DNA of 64,000 nt from Desulfovermiculus sp041686195. Lineage in GTDB: Bacteria > Desulfobacterota > Desulfovibrionia > Desulfovibrionales > Desulfothermaceae. The DNA is taken from assembly GCA_041686195.1 (NCBI GenBank), contig JAWLEI010000003.1, positions 40,272 to 104,271 on the forward strand. The letters are read 5' to 3'. Made by a program: the position numbers and the translations under genes. Numbering within the stretch: the first letter of the stretch is position 1; every line of letters begins with the position of its first letter. Under the pieces are notes generated by a model. It saw only the letters and a program-made list of their open reading frames with translations. It made no database searches and was not told where the DNA came from. Of this stretch, positions 9,036 to 17,147 are shown one piece after another.

Positions 9036-9064
9036 GGGCAAAAAGTCTTTGACTTTTTGCCCTC
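9034..9064. terminator. Hairpin at the cobS stop
   Basis: Perfect 13-bp stem GAGGGCAAAAAGT / ACTTTTTGCCCTC with loop CTTTG. It begins within the cobS stop codon and lies between convergent cobS and the DedA gene. The A/T-rich stem base could serve either strand, although no long T run follows. Confidence 0.6.
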
Positions 9065-9134
9065 TGCTTGCTGCAGCAGAGCGAAAAGCAAGTTCCCGTT
9101 CCTTCGCGCGCGTAAGAGGTGATAAAGGCCTGGA

Positions 9135-9737
9135 TCAATCGGCCCGCCGCCAGTGCCACCAAATGTACATGGCGATGAGCACAAGACAGAGTGGGAGAAG
9201 AATAAACATGATCTGGTGCAGCTTGGCCATGAGGAGATCCTGATTGCGGCCAAAGAAATAGCCGAGCAAGGCCAGAATAACAACCCAGATTCCGGCTCCC
9301 AGGCTGGTGAACAGGCAAAACAGACCGAGGTTCATCCGGGCCAATCCTGCGGGGAGGGAGATGTACTGCCGGACTCCGGGAACCAGGCGGCCGATAAAAG
9401 TGCTGATATGTCCATGCCGGGTGAAAAAGGTCTCGGCTCTGTTCAAGGTGTTTTCCGAGATGAGAAAGTAGCGGCCGTACTTGTGGAGAAAGCCCCGGCC
9501 CACGGTCATAGCCAGCCAATAGTTGAAAATTCCTCCCAGCAGGCTGCCCAGAGTGCCGCAGAAAATAACCAGCCACAAATGCATTGATCCCTGAGCCGCC
9601 AGATAGCCGGCCGGGGGGACGACCACCTCGCTGGGAAAGGGAAAGAATGAGGACTCCAGGAACATGAGGATGGTAATTCCCGGATAGCTCCATTGACCAA
9701 TAGTAGCTACCAGCCAGGATACAAAGGATTCAAACAT
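9135..9737 (-). CDS. DedA-family membrane protein
   Basis: 200-residue polytopic membrane protein of the DedA (VTT/SNARE-associated) superfamily, linked elsewhere to recycling of undecaprenyl phosphate and lipid flipping. Characteristic motifs are FLESSFFPFPSEVVVPPAGYLAAQG, the glycine-rich GTLGSLLGGIFNYWLA, and FIGRLVPGVRQYISLPAGLARM. The start at MFESFVSWL follows a GGAGC and gives the normal length; the frame extends 38 codons upstream into the region divergent with thpR. The specific substrate is unknown. Confidence 0.85.
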   Translation of the reverse strand: MFESFVSWLVATIGQWSYPGITILMFLESSFFPFPSEVVVPPAGYLAAQGSMHLWLVIFCGTLGSLLGGIFNYWLAMTVGRGFLHKYGRYFLISENTLNRAETFFTRHGHISTFIGRLVPGVRQYISLPAGLARMNLGLFCLFTSLGAGIWVVILALLGYFFGRNQDLLMAKLHQIMFILLPLCLVLIAMYIWWHWRRAD

Positions 9738-9849
9738 ACAGGCATGTGCTCCTGGATCATGTTGGACAAATCGATGTACATTTTCATATTCGGTCTGAAT
9801 TGACAAGAGGAGGGCAGGTGAGCAATTTTGAGTCCCCTGGAGGCTTTGC

Positions 9850-10425
9850 ATGGAGACCAGATGTTTTGCAGCCCTTCCCCTGCCTGAGGCCTATCAACGA
9901 GTCCTGCCGGAGATTGCCAGCACATGGAGCTCCAGTCTGCACTCCAGGCTGACCTGGACCAAACAAGGCAACTGGCATCTGACCTTGTACTTCCTGGGAG
10001 AAGTTGGCCCCCAGATGCTCTCCTCGGTCCAGGACACCCTGCAGGCTGTGAACGAGCCTGGATTCACCATTCAGGCCGGAGGTGCCGGTTTCTTTCCCCC
10101 AGGGAAAAAACCGAGGGTGGTCTGGGTGGGCCTGAGGCAAGGGGCTGAAGAATGCATCCGGCTGGCCGGCAAGATTGAGCAGGCCTTGCTTCCCTTGGGT
10201 TTTCCGGCCAGCTCCCGGCCTTTTCGCCCCCACCTGACAGTAGCCCGGGTCAAGCAGGCCCGGCCGGATGATTGGTCCCAGCTTATCAAATGGCTGCAAA
10301 ACATGACCTGGCCGGCATATCAGGTGGACAGATTTGTTTTGTATGCCAGCCGTCTGACCCCTCAGGGGCCTGTGTATAGTATTCTGAACGAGTATTTTTT
10401 GTCCTCATATGAAACAAGAAGATAA
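9850..10425 (+). CDS. thpR: ThpR, RNA 2',3'-cyclic phosphodiesterase (LigT family)
   Basis: 191-residue 2H phosphoesterase that opens 2',3'-cyclic phosphates on RNA. Both catalytic HxTx motifs are present: HLTLYFLG (about 43-50) and HLTVARV (about 126-132). N-terminal TRCFAALPLPE is typical. The ATG overlaps the farthest possible upstream start of the divergent DedA gene. The physiological substrate in bacteria is not settled. Confidence 0.88.
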   Translation: METRCFAALPLPEAYQRVLPEIASTWSSSLHSRLTWTKQGNWHLTLYFLGEVGPQMLSSVQDTLQAVNEPGFTIQAGGAGFFPPGKKPRVVWVGLRQGAEECIRLAGKIEQALLPLGFPASSRPFRPHLTVARVKQARPDDWSQLIKWLQNMTWPAYQVDRFVLYASRLTPQGPVYSILNEYFLSSYETRR

Positions 10426-10576
10426 CTTGTGCAGGGCAAGCTTTGCCGTCTGGGATCGCCAGGCTCCAGACTGGCAGGATAAAGAGGGCTGAGGTTATCT
10501 CCCACTCAATTTTGAAGCTATTGAATGTCTTTTCCGCAGGCCGCATGTGTTTACGGCCAAATGGATACAAAGAATT

Positions 10577-11230
10577 ATGGGCATGGCTTTTCACCACCAT
10601 ATTCCCAACACGGCCCAAAAGGCCTTGGAGCAAGCAAAACAGGCCATTACGCGCGGCAAAGTGATCATCTATCCCACAGAGACCTTCTATGCCTTAGGGT
10701 GCAATGTATTAAACCATGAGGCAGTGGATCGGATTGTGCGCATCAAAGGGCGGCCAAAAGACAAGCCCTTGCCGGTGATTATCGGGAGCATGGAGCAATT
10801 GCAGCTGGTGGCCAGTGAAATCTCAAACCAGGCTATGGATCTGGCCCGGACCTTTTGGCCCGGTCCCCTGTCTCTTATCCTTCCCGCCCGTGACGCTGTC
10901 AGCTCTCAGGCCAAGGATCAAGCAGGCCTGACCAGCGTTCGCTGGTCTCCACATCCGGTGGCCCATGAGCTCTGCATTTCTTCCGGTGTGCCCCTGGTAG
11001 GCACAAGTGCCAATTTGGCCGGTGCGGAACCGGTTTTCCGGCCTGAGGCTCTTGATCCCCGGGTGATGGAAGGTGTGGACAGTGCCCTCACCTTCCCTCC
11101 GTATCCTCAAGGTGGCTTGCCGTCCACTGTGGTTCAGGTTGTGGGCCCAAAACAGCTATGTGTGTTCCGGAGCGGGGCGGTGTCAGAGCAGCAACTGCAG
11201 GCCGCAGGCTGGCGGTGCATGGGATGTTAA
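10577..11230 (+). CDS. Sua5/YciO/YrdC-family threonylcarbamoyl-AMP synthase-like protein
   Basis: About 217-residue protein with the YrdC fold that binds ATP, threonine and bicarbonate to make threonylcarbamoyl-AMP for tRNA t6A37. Motifs: IIYPTETFYALGC, KGRPKDKPLPVIIG, FWPGPLSLILPA, and GTSANLAGAEP. The short length without the C-terminal Sua5 domain fits the YrdC/TsaC group. Start is uncertain: ATG 10577 or ATG 10583 (MAFHHHIPN), both with weak Shine-Dalgarno sites. No other tRNA-modification gene is adjacent. Confidence 0.85.
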   Translation: MGMAFHHHIPNTAQKALEQAKQAITRGKVIIYPTETFYALGCNVLNHEAVDRIVRIKGRPKDKPLPVIIGSMEQLQLVASEISNQAMDLARTFWPGPLSLILPARDAVSSQAKDQAGLTSVRWSPHPVAHELCISSGVPLVGTSANLAGAEPVFRPEALDPRVMEGVDSALTFPPYPQGGLPSTVVQVVGPKQLCVFRSGAVSEQQLQAAGWRCMGC

Positions 11231-11440
11231 AAAAATTGAACTTCGCATCTCTGGCTGGCGCTCCTTCCTGGCTTGGGGATACAATAATTTGAACCACATT
11301 TTTTGTTTTTTCCAATGCATTTCTGAGATCCAATGGGAAAGCTCTTCCCGGTTCAAACAGGTCAGGCCGTGAAAATACGCGATATTTTATCATGGCATGC
11401 TATATGCAAGAAGATAATCACCTTCCTCCTTTTGCCATAG

Positions 11441-11474
11441 CTGGCCTCCTTGGAAAACGGTTCCGGGGAGGCCA
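11441..11474. terminator. Hairpin between convergent genes
   Basis: CTGGCCTCC (11441-11449) pairs with GGAGGCCAG (11466-11474) across a 16-base loop. It sits between the Sua5-type gene (plus) and the glycosyltransferase (minus), where a shared terminator is expected. No T run on either side, so this is tentative. Confidence 0.4.
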
Positions 11475-11506
11475 GTTGTGTTTTGGACCTCTGCATTTCA
11501 TTCCTT

Positions 11507-12427
11507 TTATTTCTCCAATTCCTGGACAATACTTAAAACTGCTTCTGTGACTCGGGCCAGGGACAGGTGTTCCATGCACACCGGATGAGAGCACTGGATT
11601 TGTCCTGTCTGGGTACAGGGCGAACAGTCCAGATTTGATTGCAGGCTGGTAAGGCCCATCGGTCCCCATTGACTGGCTGCAGCAGGGCCAAACAGGGCCA
11701 AGCCGGGGCATCCCAGTAAACCGGCTAAGTGCATGGGCCCGGAATCATTTCCAATAACCAGATCGGATTTCAACAAACAGGTTTGAAGTTCAGGAAAGTC
11801 TTTCGGCTGGAGGAGTTGAAAATTTTGTACCTCCATGCCCCTCTCCCTTTCCGCAGGTCCCAGGACAAAGACCGGATGAAATCCCTTGTCGGCCAGCCAG
11901 GCCGCCAGATGCAAATACCTGGACAATGGCCAGCACTTCGCCCTGTGTCCGGCTCCTGGAAAAATCAGGACCTGCTGCATACGTTCCAAAGTATTGGTCC
12001 GGGTGAACATAGCCCGCCACATATACACCCAATCTTTTTTTTCGGGCACCCCTAATTCTTTCAGTCTGGCGGCATAGACCCGGCGGGGAGGAGTGTATGT
12101 GCCGGCAGTGATGCCGGGGATAAAGTCAAGATCAGAAAAAGGTATCTCGGTGGGCGGAGTACGCAGGCCGAACCAGATAACCCGATATCCCTGGAGCTCA
12201 TCAGGCCAGTCTGGGGTGGAGTAGATACGGTCCACAGCCAAGTGGAACTGACCGGGACAGGGGATGAAGTTCAGGGGATCGGTCCACAGGCGGTATGCTT
12301 CGCGACCGGCCCAGTACAAGGGAAGATGAGGAAAATGGCGACGCAGGGCCAGAAGTGAAGGCCAAATCTGCAGGAAGTCCCCCAGGGCTCCTTTGTGGAC
12401 GGCGATGATTCCTTTTGATATGCACAT
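11507..12427 (-). CDS. Glycosyltransferase family 9 (heptosyltransferase-like)
   Basis: 306-residue GT-B protein of the ADP-heptose:LPS heptosyltransferase family. N-terminal AVHKGALGDFLQIWPSLLALR is the acceptor-side motif. C-terminal LVIGNDSGPMHLAGLLGCPGLALFGPA is the nucleotide-sugar binding signature, and VLIFPGAGHRAKCWPLSRY is typical. It probably adds heptose to the LPS core at the cytoplasmic face. The start is uncertain: ATG used here, or TTG at 12442 preceded at 12 nt by GGAGG that lies inside a dispersed repeat. The nearby kdsB also serves LPS core synthesis. Confidence 0.87.
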   Translation of the reverse strand: MCISKGIIAVHKGALGDFLQIWPSLLALRRHFPHLPLYWAGREAYRLWTDPLNFIPCPGQFHLAVDRIYSTPDWPDELQGYRVIWFGLRTPPTEIPFSDLDFIPGITAGTYTPPRRVYAARLKELGVPEKKDWVYMWRAMFTRTNTLERMQQVLIFPGAGHRAKCWPLSRYLHLAAWLADKGFHPVFVLGPAERERGMEVQNFQLLQPKDFPELQTCLLKSDLVIGNDSGPMHLAGLLGCPGLALFGPAAASQWGPMGLTSLQSNLDCSPCTQTGQIQCSHPVCMEHLSLARVTEAVLSIVQELEK

Positions 12428-12443
12428 AGGATGAATTTTCAAG

Positions 12444-12478
12444 GTTCAGCTTTGCCTCCGGCAAATCTGAAATATTTT
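12444..12478 (-). repeat. Dispersed repeat family 2, copy 1
   Basis: 35-base sequence beginning GTTCAGCTTTGCCTCCGGCA on the plus strand and ending GAAATATTTT, identical to 58764-58798. It lies immediately before the glycosyltransferase start, so on the minus strand it forms the leader and supplies the only GGAGG near that gene. Confidence 0.75.
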
Positions 12479-12551
12479 GCGCCAAAGCGCGCATAAGCAC
12501 ACATGCACTGGTTTGAAATAACCACTGTCAGCCAAGCCAAGGAGGAAATAT

Positions 12552-13046
12552 ATGCACGGCTATGTCTCGTGCCCGACCTGCAAAGAGAAGGTCCCGGTGT
12601 ACCGAAATCCAGTGCCTACTGTGGACATTGTCATTCATATCCCGGGCCGAGGCGTTGTTTTGATTGAACGCCGCAATCCGCCCTATGGCTGGGCCCTGCC
12701 CGGGGGGTTTGTGGATTATGGCGAAAGCGTGGAGCAGGCGGCTGTCCGGGAGGCTCAGGAGGAGACCGGTCTTGGGGTACAGCTGCACGGGCTGCTGGGG
12801 GTATATTCCAGCCCGGACCGGGATCCGCGGCAGCATACCATGAGCGTGGTCTTTACAGCCACGGCCAAAGATGAGGCCCAGCTCAAGGCCGGGGATGATG
12901 CCGGCCGGGTCTGCGTGGCCTCCCTGGATCAGCTTCCAGAGCTGGCCTTTGATCATGCCCGGATCTTGGCCGACTTTCAACAGGCCTGGCAAAAGGGGAA
13001 GACTCAAACCACTATCGGTTCTGGGCGCAGCCTGGGTTGCGTTTGA
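12552..13046 (+). CDS. Nudix hydrolase
   Basis: 164-residue Nudix protein that hydrolyses a nucleoside diphosphate linked to another moiety. The full box GX5EX7REUXEEXGU is present as GFVDYGESVEQAAVREAQEETGL split around residues 56-78. The N-terminus carries one CPTC pair (residues 7-10), perhaps a vestigial zinc ribbon. The likely substrate class is ADP-ribose-like, but this cannot be assigned from sequence. AAGGAGG precedes the ATG. The gene is divergent from the glycosyltransferase. Confidence 0.9.
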   Translation: MHGYVSCPTCKEKVPVYRNPVPTVDIVIHIPGRGVVLIERRNPPYGWALPGGFVDYGESVEQAAVREAQEETGLGVQLHGLLGVYSSPDRDPRQHTMSVVFTATAKDEAQLKAGDDAGRVCVASLDQLPELAFDHARILADFQQAWQKGKTQTTIGSGRSLGCV

Positions 13047-13160
13047 AAAACTGAGCAACGGGGATGAACAGCTGGAGCCGATTCTTTTGCCAAGTATGCC
13101 AAAAGCGGCGAATTAAGGACCAAAATGTAGTGCAACCAACCAGGGTACTTCAGGTGTGTT

Positions 13161-14120
13161 ATGTATGTCTGCATTGATTTGGGCGGGACCAATATTCGGG
13201 GCACATGGATTAATGCCAAAGGCGAATACGGGGATGTCATTTTGCGCTTAAGGCCCAAAACTCTGGACGGGACCAAAGAAAGCCTGGTGGACTTGGTCTC
13301 CGCACTTAAGCCTCAAGTCCCAGCCCCGGTTCAAGGGATTGGCCTGGCCACTGCCGGACCTTTGGATCACCGCAGGCGAATGTACTTAAATACTACCAAT
13401 ATGCCGGAACTGAACAATTTCCGGGTCGGAGAGTTTCTGGAACAGAGCTTTTCCTTGCCTGTACGCATGGAAAACGACGCCCAAGCCGCAGCCCTGGGCG
13501 AGGTCTGGGCCGGAGGTCTGACTGGGACGGCCGATGCCGTGGTCATTACTTTAGGGACAGGTGTTGGGTCCGGAGTGATCATAAACCATGAGATTTGGCG
13601 GGCTGGACACTTTACCGGGCCGGAGCTGGGACATATCTATCTGGGACCCGGCCCCAGGCGCAGTTGTGACATTGGGACCACGTCCCTTCCTGCCTGCGGA
13701 TGCGGACAGGTCGGCTGTGCTGAATCGTGGTTGCAAAAACGAGCTCTTCTGGAACTTTTTTCCCGTTGCGGAGCGGCCTGGACTGATCCTTACGAGGCCT
13801 TTGCCGCATTGGAAAAAGGGCAGGCCGAGGCTCAATACATGATGGATATCTACGGCCGAAGGCTGGGGTTGTATCTCTCTGTGCTTCAAGTGGTCTTTGG
13901 ATTTCAGTGTTTGGGGATCAGTGGAGGCTTAAGCGCCTTTTTCCCCTATTTTCAATCCAGCATGTGGGATACCTTGCGGAACAGGTTTGCCCACCGGCAA
14001 TGGTGGCTGCCCCGGGAGGTGGTGCCCAGTCCGGACCCGGAAATGAGCGCTCTGCTGGGTATGGCCCGGGTTTTTGTCCTGGAAAGCCAGGGCAGCACCT
14101 CCTGGAAGCCGGAAGGGTGA
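13161..14120 (+). CDS. ROK-family sugar kinase (glucokinase-like)
   Basis: 319-residue ROK protein. The ATP phosphate loop is CIDLGGTNIRGTW (4-16). The catalytic region is MENDAQAAALGEVWAG. TLGTGVGSGVI is the second nucleotide motif. The zinc site is GHIYLGP followed by CGCGQVGCAESW (CxCGxxGCxE). No DNA-binding domain is present, so it is a kinase rather than a repressor. It probably phosphorylates glucose or an N-acyl sugar; the exact substrate is open. Confidence 0.87.
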   Translation: MYVCIDLGGTNIRGTWINAKGEYGDVILRLRPKTLDGTKESLVDLVSALKPQVPAPVQGIGLATAGPLDHRRRMYLNTTNMPELNNFRVGEFLEQSFSLPVRMENDAQAAALGEVWAGGLTGTADAVVITLGTGVGSGVIINHEIWRAGHFTGPELGHIYLGPGPRRSCDIGTTSLPACGCGQVGCAESWLQKRALLELFSRCGAAWTDPYEAFAALEKGQAEAQYMMDIYGRRLGLYLSVLQVVFGFQCLGISGGLSAFFPYFQSSMWDTLRNRFAHRQWWLPREVVPSPDPEMSALLGMARVFVLESQGSTSWKPEG

Positions 14121-14194
14121 GACCTTGGTCAAGCTCAGTCTATGAGTCCCGAATTAGTAGAGGATGAAACCGGGTAAGATACTGAAGGACTTGA

Positions 14195-15211
14195 ATGCTT
14201 CCACTCTCCTCTCCCCTTCTTGTGACCCTGGGTGATCCCAACGGGATTGGTCCGGAATTGGTCTGCCGCCTGCATTCCATGGGCCGCCTCTCCCGCCAGG
14301 ATCGGCCTCTGGTCCTCATCGGTCCGGAGCAGGCCTTGATCGCTCATTGTCAGGATATGGGCCTTGAGCCCTTTTGGCAGCGAGCGGACAATGGGGAACA
14401 GATCAAAAGATCAGGGATTTTTCTCATGCAGCCGCCCGAGTTGGCCCGGTGGAAGGCGAATCCTGGCCAGGCTGATCGGCAGGGCGGAATGGCAGCGGCG
14501 TACAGCCTGGATGCAGCCTGTTTCCTGCTGAGTACCGGCCAAGCCGGGGGAGTGGTCACCTGTCCCTTAAGCAAGGCCATGCTTCAGGAGGCTGGATTTG
14601 ATTTTCCCGGGCACACGGAATTTTTGGCCATCAAAAGCGGCCTGGCAGCGGATGAAGTGTGTATGCATCTGGCAGGGGACAGGCTTCGGGTCAGTCTGGC
14701 CACCACTCACCCCCGGCTGCGGGATGTGCCGGGTATATTAAGCAGAGAAAAGATTGAACGCTGTCTCTGCCAGACCTGGGATTTTGTCCGGGCTCTAGGG
14801 CAAGGTGGAGTACCCATAGGGGTCTGCGGGCTCAACCCGCATGCCGGGGAGCAGGGACATATCGGGGATGAGGAGGGCAGGATCATCATTCCGGCCATTG
14901 AGTCCGCATCCCGCCTGGGAGTAAAGGCCAATGGACCATGGGCTGCTGATTCCCTCTTTTACCGGGCCTATCACGGTGAGTTTTCCGCCGTCCTGGCCAT
15001 GTATCATGATCAGGGCCTGGGACCCCTGAAACTGGTTCACTTTCAGGAAGCGGTCAACGTGACCCTGGGGCTGCCTTTTGTACGCACCTCAGTTGATCAC
15101 GGGACAGCCTATGATCTTGTCGGCACGGGACGGGCAGTGGTGCACAGCCTGAAGCGGGCCCTGGATCTGGCCGAACGGTTGATGGAGGGGGAACAGAGGT
15201 TTTACACCTGA
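14195..15211 (+). CDS. pdxA: PdxA, 4-hydroxythreonine-4-phosphate dehydrogenase
   Basis: 338-residue NAD-dependent enzyme of the DXP-dependent pyridoxal-phosphate pathway. Motifs: LLVTLGDPNGIGPEL at the start, PGHTEFLA, CGLNPHAGEQGHIGDEE and YHDQGLGPLKL (metal-binding His residues), DHGTAYDL near the end. The length is normal. It is separated from the upstream ROK gene by about 75 bases and ends 5 bases from the stop of the convergent carA. Confidence 0.95.
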   Translation: MLPLSSPLLVTLGDPNGIGPELVCRLHSMGRLSRQDRPLVLIGPEQALIAHCQDMGLEPFWQRADNGEQIKRSGIFLMQPPELARWKANPGQADRQGGMAAAYSLDAACFLLSTGQAGGVVTCPLSKAMLQEAGFDFPGHTEFLAIKSGLAADEVCMHLAGDRLRVSLATTHPRLRDVPGILSREKIERCLCQTWDFVRALGQGGVPIGVCGLNPHAGEQGHIGDEEGRIIIPAIESASRLGVKANGPWAADSLFYRAYHGEFSAVLAMYHDQGLGPLKLVHFQEAVNVTLGLPFVRTSVDHGTAYDLVGTGRAVVHSLKRALDLAERLMEGEQRFYT

Positions 15212-15215
15212 AACT

Positions 15216-16340
15216 TCACGAGTGCGCTTCCCTGACCATGCGGGTGAAGGCCTGAAAAAAGGAATTGGCTTCGTGAGGGCCGGGGGCTGCTTCAGGATGG
15301 TGCTGGACGGCCATGATCGGCTTCTTCCTGTGCACAAAGCCTTCCAGGGTCTGATCATTGAGATTGATATGGGTCTGTTTCAAGGTATCTACATTGGATA
15401 CATCGACGCAAAATCCATGATTCTGGGAAGAGATATCGATCTGCCCGGTGTGCAGGCATTTGACCGGGTGGTTGACTCCGTGATGCCCAAATTTGAGCTT
15501 GAAGCTGGTTCCTCCGAGGGCCAGTCCCAGGAGCTGGTGTCCCAGGCAAATGCCCCCGATGGGAAATTCCTCAGCCAGAAGGGCAGTGGTGTGGACAATA
15601 TCAGGCAAGGCAGCCGGATCGCCGGGTCCATTGCTTAAGAAAACGGCCTCTGGACTTAAGTCTTTGATTTCCTGGGCCGGAGTGAACGAAGGAACGGCCA
15701 GGACCTGAAATCCATTGGCCTTCAACAGGCGGAGGATATTCCATTTGATCCCCAAGTCCATAACCACCACCCGGGGACCTTTATCCGGCCATTTTCCCTG
15801 GACATCGGCCATATCCACGGGTTGCGGGCCCTGATCAGTCCAGAAATAGGGCCTGGGCGTGGTGACCTCATCCACCAGATTTAAGCCTTGCATGGGCGGA
15901 AGCTCCCGGGCCCTGGCCACAACCTTTTGGGGGTCGCTTTCCTGAGTGGAGATAGAGCCGCGCATGGCTCCATACATGCGGATGTGCCTGGTCAGGGCCC
16001 GGGTATCAATACCTTCCAGGCCAACAATTCCGTTGTCCCGCAGATACTCAGGTAAGGAGGAAGTGCTGCGGAAATTGGAGGGGGCAAAGCAGCACTCCTT
16101 GACCACAAAACCGGCCACCTGCACCCGGCTGGATTCTATATCCTCCAAATTGATTCCGTAATTGCCAATATGCGGATAGGTCATGCATACCAGTTGCTGG
16201 CGGTAGGACGGGTCGGTCAAGATTTCCTGGTATCCGCACATGCCGGTATTGAATATGACTTCGCCCCCGGCCTCGCCGCTTCCGGTAAAGGTACGGCCCC
16301 TGAACCAGGTCCCGTCTTCCAAACCTAAGAGAGCGTGCAT
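15216..16340 (-). CDS. carA: CarA, carbamoyl-phosphate synthase small (glutaminase) subunit
   Basis: 374-residue subunit that hydrolyses glutamine to feed ammonia to CarB for carbamoyl phosphate (arginine and pyrimidine synthesis). The N-terminal domain begins ALLGLEDGTWFRGRTF. The class I amidotransferase domain has the nucleophile Cys in GGICLGHQLLGLALGG and His/Glu in VQHHPEAAPGPHE. AAGGAG precedes the ATG. The kdsB stop overlaps this start by about 15 bases, so the two are one transcript. carB is not in the window. Confidence 0.96.
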   Translation of the reverse strand: MHALLGLEDGTWFRGRTFTGSGEAGGEVIFNTGMCGYQEILTDPSYRQQLVCMTYPHIGNYGINLEDIESSRVQVAGFVVKECCFAPSNFRSTSSLPEYLRDNGIVGLEGIDTRALTRHIRMYGAMRGSISTQESDPQKVVARARELPPMQGLNLVDEVTTPRPYFWTDQGPQPVDMADVQGKWPDKGPRVVVMDLGIKWNILRLLKANGFQVLAVPSFTPAQEIKDLSPEAVFLSNGPGDPAALPDIVHTTALLAEEFPIGGICLGHQLLGLALGGTSFKLKFGHHGVNHPVKCLHTGQIDISSQNHGFCVDVSNVDTLKQTHINLNDQTLEGFVHRKKPIMAVQHHPEAAPGPHEANSFFQAFTRMVREAHS

Positions 16341-17086
16341 GCGATATTCTCCTTGCGTAAGATGGCTTCCACCTTGGGTACATCCTCTGGTCGGTCCACG
16401 CCATAACATTGATGTTCGGTAAGCACAACATGAACCGGAATGCCGGCCTCCAGGAGGCGGAGCTGTTCAAGTTTTTCCATTTGTTCCAAGGGACTGGGGC
16501 CGAGTTGATGAAAACGGCGCAGGATTGGCAAGCGAAAGGCATACAAGCCGATGTGCACGAGAAAGCTGGTTTGTTGTCCATCCCGGGCATAAGGTATTGG
16601 AGCGCGGGAAAAATACAAGGCCTGTCCAGTATGGGCCCGGACTACCTTGACCAGATTGGAATCCTGGGCATATTCAGGCTCCAAAGAGCGGGCTGCCGTG
16701 CTCACCTGGGTCTGAGGGCTTAGAAAGGGGTGTACCAATTGGTCCAATAGATGCGGGGACAAACAGGGCTCGTCACCTTGAACGTTGACTACAACAGCCT
16801 CATCCGGAAGATTCAGTGTTTGGGCGGCCTCTAAAATGCGGTCTGTCCCACTGGCATGCTCAGAAGAGGTCATGATCACCGGAACTCCGAATGTTCTGGC
16901 CTCATCTGCAATCCGTTTGTCGTCAGTAGCCAGATACGTGCTTTGGATGTGTGGACAGGCCTGAGTGCGCTGAACGACATGCCAGAACATGGGACGGCCC
17001 AGGATGGGGGTCAGGGGTTTGCCCGGGAAGCGAGTCGAGTTGTATCTGGCCGGAATAATAGCTATACATGGAATCGATACGTCCAT
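16325..17086 (-). CDS. kdsB: KdsB, 3-deoxy-manno-octulosonate cytidylyltransferase
   Basis: 253-residue enzyme that activates KDO with CTP for lipopolysaccharide inner-core synthesis. IIPARYNSTRFPGKPL is the nucleotide-binding N-terminus. LATDDKRIADEA, MTSSEHASGTDRILEA, VVNVQGDEPCL and YFSRAPIPYARD are diagnostic. The start at MDVSIP has AGAGG upstream; the frame is open 24 codons further. It overlaps carA downstream. Its presence shows that the organism makes KDO-containing LPS. Confidence 0.95.
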   Translation of the reverse strand: MDVSIPCIAIIPARYNSTRFPGKPLTPILGRPMFWHVVQRTQACPHIQSTYLATDDKRIADEARTFGVPVIMTSSEHASGTDRILEAAQTLNLPDEAVVVNVQGDEPCLSPHLLDQLVHPFLSPQTQVSTAARSLEPEYAQDSNLVKVVRAHTGQALYFSRAPIPYARDGQQTSFLVHIGLYAFRLPILRRFHQLGPSPLEQMEKLEQLRLLEAGIPVHVVLTEHQCYGVDRPEDVPKVEAILRKENIACTLS

Positions 17087-17147
17087 ATGAGACCTCTTAA
17101 GGGAAAAGTCACGGATTATGCTGTCTTGAACCAGAGGCGGGTGAAGC

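Noticed and set aside
9153..9587. 144-codon plus-strand open frame opposite the DedA gene
   Set aside because: Fully antisense to a clear DedA protein; low-complexity Gln/Asn/Ala content typical of an antisense shadow.
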